Assembly: GCA_022592445.1 (NCBI GenBank)
Contig: JABYQR010000170.1
Span: forward strand, 1-64,000
Source of the DNA: Cytidiella melzeri
Taxonomy: Eukaryota; Basidiomycota; Agaricomycetes; Polyporales; Irpicaceae
DNA: 64,000 nucleotides
Direction: 5' to 3'
Shown here: positions 1 to 9,335 of the stretch, one piece after another
How positions within the stretch are numbered: the stretch's first letter is position 1
How the letters are laid out: every line of letters begins with the position of its first letter
Translations under genes and position numbers: made by a program
The notes under the pieces: model-generated
What the model saw: the letters and a program-made list of their open reading frames with translations, nothing else
Told to the model about the DNA's origin: nothing
Database searches by the model: none

Positions 1-1135
1 CTCCAAACTCCAGCGCAGAGCAAGGCCGCCCGTCCTCCGTGACACCGCATTCGCCCTCTTCTATCAGCTTCCAGGTTTGCCACGGCCAACGGCGCTCCCA
101 AGCTTCAACCTTCGTGCGACCGACGAAGCTCTCAAACGCGAACATGGGTTGATGTCCATCCGCCAAAGGGGCAGCGAAACCCATGAAAGAGTCGCACGGC
201 GCGCTCATCTTGATTACGAGCTTCCTAGCCATCGTTTGTACAGTCAAGTTGACTATCCCAGATACGCTGTCGCGAACGATACACATGAAAGGGGAGAGGG
301 GACCTATTGCCATGGTGAAAGGAGGCTGGAAGTCCCATTTAACTTTCGAGGAACGGTAGCCGACGAGGTATGCCTGTACCCAGGGCAGAGCCTCGCCTCC
401 TGCCAAAGCCAAACTCTTCGCGCTTAAATCTTTCGTGCTTCCAAATGACTGGCTCCAGATCCATCCGGGAGGGAAAGACGTTCCCCAGTTCTTCTCGACA
501 TGCGCTATACCCGTGACTTGACGCGTCTTGCCGCCGTGAGAGAACGTACCAGACGCGACGCTCGCAGTGGAATAGACGTGCCAGTTCAAGGGTAAAAGAG
601 CTGAGATTCGGGATATGAAGCCCATGGGACCATACAACGGGTCATGACTAGACCAAGGCACGCGATTCGTCAAGCGTAGGTCAACCTCGAGACCAGAGGA
701 GGGGCAGGAGATACGATACTCGACCGCGTCGGCGCCCAACCTCATCGTGCCTACATCCGGCATAATCACCGTGAAAGGCACCCGCTTGTCATGAAGTTGT
801 GGGTGGATGTTGAGAGTCATAGTACCCGGGAAAAACTCGCGTTTGAAGCCTTCGACAGCGTCAGAGTTGTCGCCGGGGGTAGAGCCTGCCGCAGGGGTGT
901 AGGAGACATGAACCAGGTGCGGGCGTTGTTGTGCATCTTTTACCCAACAGAAGATCACAGCCAGAGTCGCGCCGTCGTCGAGCTGGACGCGAGAGTATTA
1001 TCCTTCAAAGCCAGACTCTGCGTGAGGAGCGAAGTGGTCTTGTCGCCAGAAGAGGCCTAGCACCGCCTTGTATATGCGATACAGCATCCTTGAGAGGACT
1101 GTAAACAGGCTGAACTCGATTTGTTGATTCTCCAT
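1..1135 (-). CDS. Tocopherol cyclase-like protein, C-terminal end beyond the window
   Basis: Read on the minus strand, about 300 codons run open off the left edge of the window. The central stretch HVEKNWGTSFPPGWIWSQSF resembles the EKNWG..FP..W.W.Q signature of the tocopherol cyclase-like family, a lipocalin-like fold. Fungal members are uncharacterised, so no cyclase activity should be assumed. Upstream come DDGATLAVIFCWVKDAQ and PYGPMGFISRISALLPLNWH, which also fit the family. A possible start ATG is at 1133-1135, but the N-terminal exons are not certain. An in-frame TAA lies at about 996-998, inside FEG-stop-YSRV, where the family normally has an aromatic residue. Either an intron that I cannot place removes it, or the gene is damaged. 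The gene is divergent from the transcription factor at 1646. Family assignment is fairly sure; gene model and intactness are not. Confidence 0.65.
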
Positions 1136-1645
1136 GGAAAGCACTGAGGACAAACCGGGGTGTAAGGAGCTGGTTGTAGTGGAAGGTCCAAATTAGCCGC
1201 TGGCGACTCGAAGCGGTTTGGCCAGTGCGCCAACGCCGAAGTCAAAGCACCGCCGAGCACTTCTTTGGAGAATTTGTGAGATACGATAACACATAACAGG
1301 TTTACTAAGTACCAGTGAGCGAAACTAATCAGATACAACTTACAAGTGTATAAATCCCGCCTTTTGATGCGCCATCATTGCTAATACGAATATGGTCGAT
1401 TGCCAGGTTGTTGATCGCAGTAGTAGGCGGCCGCTGTGCGCTTTTCTGTAATCGCTCACTTGACAGACAGCGCGCAGCAATTGTTGAGATTATAGCCCGA
1501 GAGCTCAACTCTCTTCGACATCTTTCGATAGGCTGATGTGACCGACACGTGCACAGGTCGCCGCAAGACTTACGCCAGTGCGTCCTCAGTAGACCACCAC
1601 AAGCACCAGCTCGACGTTCAGCCAACACCCTCAAAGACTACCAGA
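1136..1645. other. Intergenic region between divergent genes
   Basis: About 500 bases separate the minus-strand cyclase-like gene from the plus-strand transcription factor and must hold both promoters. The short open frames here show no family motif. Part of the stretch may be N-terminal exons of the minus-strand gene. Confidence 0.4.
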
Positions 1646-4600
1646 ATGTCTCATACTGCGGTGTCATCGTCGCTGATTGAGTCGTTCAAGAAGCCAGTGC
1701 CTACCCAAGCTGCAAAGCGCACCATCGTATGTTTGCAACGCTTCACACCTTTTGCCAAAGCTGTGCTCACATCGGCCAACAACATTCGTTGCAACTATGT
1801 AGGCTTGTCAGCAATGTCGTAAAAGAAGGCTGGTGAGGAGATCGTGCTCCCATACCTCTGATATTTTGCTCAATACTCTCAACACTTCGTTGACCAAAAA
1901 CACAGAAATGGTCCGTATTCTAAGCCATGCTGCTCCTAATTGAACAATGGACTGATACTGCCTGGTGCCTGGTCTCAAGTGACAATAGAAGGCCTTGCTC
2001 TACCTGTCTGCGGTCACATGCATATCTCGTAGATCACCCACTCCCAGGTGTCCCGCCACCTCCCGCATACCCGGAATGTGTCTACGACGATGGTTAGCTG
2101 GTTCCCAGTGCCCCAGCAATTCAGTGCTCTGACATCTCAACCTTCACGCAGTACCAGAGGAAGCCCAAGAAAATGAGAAGCAAGCAGGTTACAAGAAACT
2201 TGAAAACCGGATTAGTATGTCGAAACCCTCTTCCATTTTTATCAACTAATCAGCACCTACTTAGGTGAGCTCGAAGCGCTCCTTCGCAACATGTCGGTCG
2301 AATTACAGGCAGCCAATGCCCGTGCTATCGACAAAGAGCGACCACAGAGCTCGGTATCCTCGAGTGACACTCTGGGGAGCAGTCAGCGCTCGTCGTCAGA
2401 ACCTTCGCCAGATGATGCGTCTGCTGCTAGCACTACGCAACAACTCGACAACGACTCGCAGAGTCACCGTGTGCACCAAGTCGTAAGATGATCAGTGGTA
2501 CATGATGGTTGGACGCTGCTACTGATCCGCGCCCTCAGCCTTTGACGCCACCGCAATTCTCATACGACGCTGCACTTTTGCTAGATGATTTGTCGTGGTT
2601 GCCTCCGACTGACTTTTCCGACGTTTTTGCCCTCTCAGCAGACGGTCCCTTTGCACAGATCGCAAGCGATACGTGGCCTAACGATACTGCCTTCAGCGGT
2701 CTGCAAGGCAATACAGGAAGTGCCTCCATCGATGCAACTATGGATTTTTTCGAGGGCGCTGGTCCAGCTAGGAGTTTTGACAGCGCGTTTCTTAACCCAT
2801 CTTTGGGAGATACGCGTGCTGATTCACTGAGTTTGGGTGCTACCACCAACGGTCTTGATGTATTTGACTTCCAAGAACATACTGTAGTACGCACAGGTTG
2901 GTCTCCGCACCTCCCGGATCCAGCCACCACCCGTCGAGTGTACGTTTAATATATTGTCCTAGCACCCAAGGTTCTTGGAACTTACATCGCCTCATAGAGT
3001 GGAAGCGTTTTTTGCCTTTCACATCCACGCAGGACGTCTCTTCCATGGACCTTCCTTTCTCGCATCCCTGGACTTGCATCCGATGGACGAACGTTTTCCC
3101 TCAGTAGCCGTATTACACGCGCTCTGCGCTGTGGGGAGTATGTTTGTCGCCGAAATACCGCCTACGCCCATACACACGCACAGCAGTTTCCCTTGTACGT
3201 TTTGACAAGTCAGTCATGCTCACACACTTCCTGACAATTTCTCCTCGAATATAGACGTTATATTCCATGGACGCTGGCGCAGAGTTGCCGCACGTCCCGA
3301 TTCCTTTGCAGAACAGCATTCGAAACTCGCCCAACATGCAGTCTCTCATCTCTTAGAGTCTGGAGAACACATCGTTTCTGTACTACAAGGTGTGTTCTCG
3401 TACATTGATATTATCTTCGAAATCGTCTCACTCACCACTCCGCAGCTCAAATATTGCTGAGTTGGTTCTACAGAGAACAAGCACGGTGGTCAGAGGTAAC
3501 GTTACCCGCTTTTTTTTTACCCATTTGCGAACCTGACAAACCAGGTCAGACCTTCATCAACTCTGGCGCGGCGCTGAGAAACTGTGTCCCTCTGGGACTT
3601 TCCTCTTGCCACCCGTTCAAGATTCCCAGCCGCGGAACGAATCCAGGTCCGATCATTCAAGAAACAGACATCCTTCCTGAATCGGACGACGTCATCGAAC
3701 AAGAGACCAGGAGGAACATTTTTTGGTTGGCTTATGCCATGGAGAGGCAGCGCTCCGTCACCGGAGCCTTCGCAATGGAACTAGACGACCAGGATATCAA
3801 CCAGCTGCTGCCAGTTCGCGGGGACCAATTTGAGCTTGGGGTATGTCAACATTCATGGACGCACACTCTGCTCGGCTTCACATGCTGCTACAGATCAGAG
3901 TCCCGGTAGAGAAAAGACAGTTCTCAAGCGACAGCAACGTCCTATTGTACCACCCGTCACAACAGACAGACTCTTTCACGATGTACATCAAGGGCATGAT
4001 GCTTCTCTCGCGAGTGAAGTCGTTCAACTCCCGGTACAAAGGCCGTTATAACACCGGTGATCCTGCCTTGTACTCTCCCTCCACCAACACCCCGATATCC
4101 ATAGAAGACTTTGATCCTAGAGATACGCAAGCCTTCCAAGAAGTCGACCATCTCCTATCTTCATGGAAAGCCTCGTTCCCTCCTGAGATGCGCGCTGCCT
4201 TACAAGATCAAACTATAGATCCTCACCTGTATGCTGCATTAATAACCGGTCACTTGTGAGTTCCCGTCTGCTGTATGGTCTGGCACTACGCTCATTTTTT
4301 TATTTCCCCTTAGATGTGTCATCATGTTGCATGACCGGTGGATGGACATGGACAACCCGATGTGCCCTTCTGCAGGCAAAGTGATCAAAGCTACTCGTTC
4401 CATCTTGGATCTGATGTACCTCATATCGAGCACTTCGTACGACGTCTCTCTGCTGGATCAGATATGTCTGGTGAGTCTCGTTCCCTGCTTTGATTGCTGA
4501 CATGAATGTTGAGCAGTACGTCTGTGGGCAGTCGGGATGGTACATCGCCGGAAGATGCTTGATCAGGTTTCTCCATGCAGCGATCCGCCACAATTTTGTC

Positions 4601-5134
4601 GAGCATATCGTCGTGCTTCACACGGAAGTGTCCTATGTGCAGTGAGTAGCATGTCTTCTGTTCTGCACGAAACTTGGTACTTACTCACGAGAACCTCAGC
4701 GCCGTCCTCAGCAAGGCTGGAGAACGCGTGCCAGCTGCCTGTAAGCATTCTATACCCAAACTCATGACGGCAAAAAAACATTGAATGTTCCTACCCCCAC
4801 GTATACACAGATCGCTGCAAACGTCTCATCTCCGACATCCTCGCGCAGTCTTGCGGAGAGCAATTCGTCGATCCTCCGAGGGATGGGTCTCCGAGCGCGT
4901 ACATCACCCCCGCAGAATCGGCTTTCAATGACCCTCTGCCGTCGAAAAAGATATTCAGCAACCTTTCGTCTCCCAATTCGACAGCACAGGTATAACCCCA
5001 CCCCACCCCACCCCCCTTTCCTGCATGCTATATAGTCTATAGTCACAGAGCTGCACACCATCTCATCTCCGCAAGACGTCGTTTTCTCAGAAGAAGTGCA
5101 TGTTACTCTCCAAAGAAGACAGCTATTTGCATGA
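1646..5134 (+). CDS. Zn(II)2Cys6 fungal-specific transcription factor
   Basis: Probable nuclear DNA-binding regulator with about 14 exons. The binuclear zinc cluster is assembled over three junctions: ACQQCRKRRL (1803-1832), K plus two bases (1906-1910), then CDNRRPCSTCLR from 1980, giving the six cysteines in C-x2-C-x6-C-x6-C-x2-C order. Next come a linker (YPECVYDD), a coiled-coil dimerisation segment YKKLENRISELEALLRNM (2152-2310) and an acidic, serine-rich stretch. The fungal_trans middle homology region follows, with VEAFFAFHIHAGRLFHGPSF, INSGAALRNCVPLGLSSC and the typical RRNIFWLAYAMERQRSVTGA. The start ATG at 1646 follows stop codons in frame. A last exon beginning after the AG near 5033 reads SIVTELHTISSPQDVVF and ends at TGA 5132-5134. 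If the intron before it is not spliced, the frame stops near 4995. Target genes cannot be told from sequence. Confidence 0.88.
1906..1910 (+). other. Inferred 5-nt micro-exon (AAATG) inside the zinc cluster
   Basis: The five bases AAATG lie between an intron ending CACAG at 1905 and one starting GTCCGT at 1911. They supply K and the first two bases of the third cluster cysteine, completed by T at 1980. Without them the reading frame hits TGA and the KCD motif is lost. This is inference from frame and motif only. Confidence 0.6.
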
Positions 5135-5869
5135 GGTCGTGTGCACCCAATCCCCGTCTGCACGAGTGCCGAAAACTTTGAAGATAACGTCACGTCTCAC
5201 GCGTGGATAAGTACGGTTCCCTTGCTATCTTCTCTCCGGACTTGATACCGAGAAACCAAAGGGTAATGTATACCACGATGAGTCGGTAACACGTAGTGGG
5301 CTCTCACGGCTTGAGATACTAGTAGCACATGCTGCAAGTCAAAACGATATGAGTGTTGTGTTTTGTTTTGTTTGCCATGCATCATGGTGCAACTTGAACT
5401 TGAGCCACTCCGCTTCACATTTGTCAAGCAGTCCACCGATCGAACGGTAACAAAAAGGGTAGTAAGCACTCGTCGTCAAACGTCGCCTACATTTTGTCAT
5501 TCGGTTATCCAGGCCTACGAATCTCTCGTCTTCTTGAAACATAAAACAAGTAAACTAAGCTACAACTAACGATACAACATTCAGATCAAAAGAAACTTTT
5601 CGTATAGTTGCACCCCACACCTCCACCTCGACAGCTTCTCTCGTCGACTTGATTGATGATCGACGTTGTCAATCATCGGGCCACGTTCGAGTTGCATTGC
5701 AGAACTTGCTTCTGTTCACTTTGTCGCACTTTCCCGGGGGAAGGCTAGGCTGGAGAAGAAGCGTATAGAGCCATAGACGTGCAGGCATCGTGAACGTCGA
5801 CGTCGTGACCTACGAAATCGTCAGCATGTGATTTCAACGAACATTCAGTGCATAGATAGATAGCATGAG

Positions 5870-5901
<32 letters not shown>
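5870..5901. repeat. (TA)n followed by (GA)n microsatellite
   Basis: Directly visible alternating TA run passing into a GA run of similar length. Confidence 0.95.
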
Positions 5902-6076
5902 CGTGAAGGCAAGGACGACCGGCCTCATGTCCACCGCCAGTCCGAAAAGTGGCTCTAACCATGAAAAGGCAAAGGCAAATGCAGAAAAAAACCTCCTTCC
6001 CCACTGTCCGTGGAAACCTGTCTTCCTGTTGCTCCGATGCACAGCATGGATTGGCGGGAAAAGAAGGAAGGTTGGA

Positions 6077-6218
6077 GTTCGAGAAAGGGAGAGAGAAAGA
6101 GACAGAGAGACAGAGAGACAGAGAGACAGAGATAAGGGCAGTGTTTGATAGGGTTTGAGGCGCGGAAGAACGATAGACAGAACGCCAGACAGACAGACAG
6201 ACAGAACAGACAGACAGG
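6077..6218. repeat. GA / GACA-rich microsatellite cluster
   Basis: GAGAAAG-type sequence passes into repeated GAGAGACA units (to about 6133). A second block of GACA tetranucleotides runs from about 6175 to 6218. Confidence 0.9.
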
Positions 6219-6714
6219 GCAATTTGCCGTTGACAAGCAGGGTACGGGTAGTAAACCCCACTCCAGCCGTTTCCAATCTTGCTCCTTCAAGATCGCACGC
6301 CGAACCGCATGTGTCTGCCTGGTCTGTCCATTTCTCTGTTATCTCTTCTTTGTTCTCGAACAATGAAATTTCGTCACAGAAGCCACGGGAAACATCGAGG
6401 CCTGGAGGAGATCCCGAGTTACCGACCCCCGGAGTACCGCGAGAGCCGAAGTGAAAAGGGTGAAGCGGGTCATGGTAAAGTCCGGGTGTCGAGATGATTG
6501 TAGAACTGGAAAACAAAGTGGGCGCGCATGGAAAGAAGAATGGATAACAATGGGCAGAAAGAAGCAGAGTCGTTTCATGGGCTCGAGAAGCGCCAAGTGG
6601 CAAAGAGGAATGGAAAAAAGAATTAACGTAGCCATAGATCCAGGAAAGGCGAAGCATGATAGAGAATATCAAAGCGAGGACCACGGAGTCGGAAAAAGCA
6701 ATACAAGGAGATTC

Positions 6715-7008
6715 TCAGCTCAGATCAAGGAAGGATACATACTCTTCAGATTCATCAAGCGTTTGCAGCGACAGAGACGCTCGCGACACTGCCCGCTTGC
6801 GTGCATTATTGACGTAAGACCGCCGACGGTGTTTCTTCTGCTGCGCACATGGAGTGGAAGGGGAGGAGAAGCGGGAAGTGGAGGAGAAATCCGGAAAGGC
6901 AGGGGAGGAAGGTGAAGACGGGGAGAAAGTCGAGAGAGACGAGATGATGGAATACCGAGAGACAAAATTAGTGTTGACGTTCAACGAGGCATGCGGGCGC
7001 CGCAACAT
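6715..7008 (-). CDS. Possible small serine-rich basic protein (weak)
   Basis: An ATG-initiated frame of 97 codons begins 70 bases downstream of the DUF3602 stop codon on the same strand. It is rich in Ser and Pro (FSPSSPSSPAFPDFSSTSRF), then basic (KKHRRRSYVNNARKR), then ends LDESEEYVSFLDLS. A GTATGT donor follows ESEE, so the real gene could splice onward. I recognise no family, and the frame could equally be 3' UTR of the neighbouring gene. Confidence 0.25.
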   Translation of the reverse strand: MLRRPHASLNVNTNFVSRYSIISSLSTFSPSSPSSPAFPDFSSTSRFSSPSTPCAQQKKHRRRSYVNNARKRAVSRASLSLQTLDESEEYVSFLDLS

Positions 7009-7077
7009 CGAGTGAGAGGAGGAACACGAGATGGACTCTGTCGTGTCGTGTTGCGCACCTGCAAGCCTCGCCTCGCG

Positions 7078-8289
7078 TCATTCGTTCGAAGGCGCGGGCT
7101 CCTGCACCTCTCGGATATCTTGCGGTGCGTCGTGCTGCTGGTGATGTGCGACTTTCTGCCAAATCTTAGAGAGCCTGTCCCGTGAGGCACTGCGAGAGGC
7201 TTCTCGCGAAGTCGAGCGTGATCGTATGTTACCTCGTCCGCCTCGCCCGGAAGACTCAAAGTCGGATTGCTGGTGGGCATGTACCTCGGGTGGAGGGCTG
7301 TGCAGATCTGTCATGTTAGCTGCGCCGCCCCTGCCTGTCGAATGTCTGTAGGAGGAGACGCGAAGACGATCAGCCCATCAAAGCTGTGAGGAGCAGTAGT
7401 ATATTGACGGATAGACAGACGTACATGCCATCGGTGCTGTGTACCGTGCGGTACACGTCTCCTAGTTCTTCGACAGGTGTCGCCCCGTCTGCACCGAGAA
7501 AGATGTTACCCACGCCTCCACGGCCGGTAGAGTGACGTGGGCTATCAGACCCGCCGCCGAACAGTTTGCCTGGGCCACGAGAGCGCGAGCGAGACCCAGA
7601 GATGTTTCCCGCTCCTCCTCGCCCGCTGGAGTGCTATAATCAAAGAAGAGTCAAGACACCGGTCAGTCCATCTTCAAACTCCCCAGCATCATCTATCAGG
7701 CACAGGTAAAGAAGGAGATGCGGAAAGTACGCATGATTGATGACAAGAAGCAGACGCGGACGAGGCAAGAGCCGCGGTTGTGCGATGACGGCGATCTGCG
7801 GTGCGAATTTCGGTCACTCACCACTACATTCGCCAGTGCGGCCTCCTCGATGACTTGTTGCTCATACGCGGCTGTGTTCGCTTGCTGCTCCGAGACCAGC
7901 GACTGCGTCTGCGGGAAGCCCTCGGGAACCTTGGAGGCTGCGCGAGCTCGAGAGTGGGATCGGATGTTGCCTACACCTCCACGACCGACCGAGGGTGTCT
8001 GTCGCTGGCATGAGACGGTGAAGCGAGTCGCGACGAGGAGAATGTACGCACCTGATTAGGTTTACTGGCAACTTCACGTCCCCGCGGTGGGAGTGTTTCG
8101 GTGTCACCCTGTGGGCCGGTGCTAGGTGATGCACGTATGTTACCTACGCCTCCTCGTCCCGTCGATTTCTGTTGCCCGAACGACACGGTCGTCAGCATTA
8201 TACGTACAAAAGCACGGTAAGTCACGTACGAATGTCTCTCGCCCACGAGAAACGGATCGCGCTTGTTCCTGGGCTTTCGATGTCGACAT
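7078..8289 (-). CDS. DUF3602 GRGG-repeat protein
   Basis: Minus-strand gene of about five exons, from ATG 8287-8289 (MSTSKAQEQARSVSRGRETF) to a stop at 7078. It carries the short modules that define the fungal DUF3602 family: STGRGGVGNIR, SVGRGGVGNIRS, SSGRGGAGNISGS, STGRGGVGNIF, STGRGGAANM and SSGRGGRGNIRS. The family is of unknown function and mostly low-complexity; the modules are followed by Ser/Arg-rich stretches. The C-terminus reads DRLSKIWQKVAHHQQHDAPQ. Most introns fall between modules, consistent with growth by module or exon duplication. No membrane segment or signal peptide is visible. Family assignment is confident; exact splice sites come from frame continuity. Confidence 0.85.
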
Positions 8290-9335
8290 TGTGGTTGTGG
8301 ATGAAAGGGGGGATTGAGGAGGGAAGAGAGGGGGGAGTTGGTTAGTAGGTGTAGAACGTATACCGGAATTGCAGATAGTCAGAAGAAGGAGATATTAACG
8401 TGGTAGTGAATCTATGCCGGAGCTCGCTAGTGTGGGACAGAGAATGGTTGGTGGAAAGCAGGCCAACTCGGAGGAAGGGGGTCATGTAGAAGGCATTTGC
8501 CGACTTGGGTGGAATTGCAGTCCATTCGAGAATCAAAGGAGGTTATCTCTGAGCTGCAGACGCTCTCTTATCTCTCCCAACAGTAATCGCAGCGGCAGCA
8601 AACAGAAAAAGGAAGGTGTTTAGGTTGGTTGCGACTGCACTCACTGCTTTCTGCCAGCGTACTCGTGTCTGAGAACGCAACCGACGACGAGTCGTCCGTC
8701 GTGCTGCCTTTCGAGGCATGGTGCCCACTTAGAATGCTGCCGACCTTGGCGCCAAACATGGAGAGAAGTCTTGTCAGGGGTGTGAGTCGCGGTAGTGAAC
8801 TATACGAGCTGTGGGGCATATGCTGTACGTATGAGCTGGCGAGTGGTAGAGCACAGAAGGAAGAGGGCATCGAAAAAAAAAGAGTCTGGGGGTAGTTATA
8901 ATTCACTGGAAGGATCTAGCTTGTGAGCGCCACGACCGTCACGCCGGAGCAGCACAAGTTGACACCATCCGGACCATGTCCCATAGCAGCGGACAAGAAA
9001 GCTAAAGCACAAACGTGACCAGTCGTCAACAACACTGTGTTAGCACGTTCTAGTCACTCGTCCCTTGATCATTGTTCTCGTGCGCAAACATTAACTGCAG
9101 ACAAGACCCATAATTGTGGATGCCATTACAAGAGTAACGTCCACGTTCCTGAGAACTGAAACTAGCGTCCGCCAAGTGTAACACAGTTGAATCTGATTCA
9201 GATATTCCTCAGACGTCGGCTCACAAACGTGTCCCAACACAAATACTATCACTCTTGCTTGAATCAAATGTCGTCAGCAATTGCGCAACCATCGTACAAA
9301 GAGTTCACCGACGCAGAGATTCCAGTCAAACATCC
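8290..9335. other. Intergenic region upstream of the DUF3602 gene
   Basis: About 1 kb between two minus-strand genes. It should contain the DUF3602 promoter and 5' UTR. Two overlapping minus-strand frames (for example one starting MFGAKVGSILSGHHASKGST near 8760) look mildly protein-like but lack family motifs. I cannot decide whether they are a small gene or upstream leader. Confidence 0.35.

Larger units (their letters stand above)
5135..6714. other. Intergenic stretch with simple-sequence repeats
   Basis: Between the transcription factor and the minus-strand genes there is no recognisable gene. The middle is dominated by TA, GA and GACA microsatellites, which keep several frames open by chance, including a 279-codon minus-strand frame made largely of Leu-Ser repeats. 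The remainder shows nothing I can name. Confidence 0.6.

Noticed and set aside
5845..6684. 279-codon minus-strand open frame
   Set aside because: Most of it translates TA, GA and GACA microsatellites into Leu/Ser repeats; no motif, and the frame is open because the repeats lack stops.
6451..6915. 154-codon plus-strand frame rich in Lys/Arg
   Set aside because: Low-complexity purine-rich sequence without motif or splice logic.
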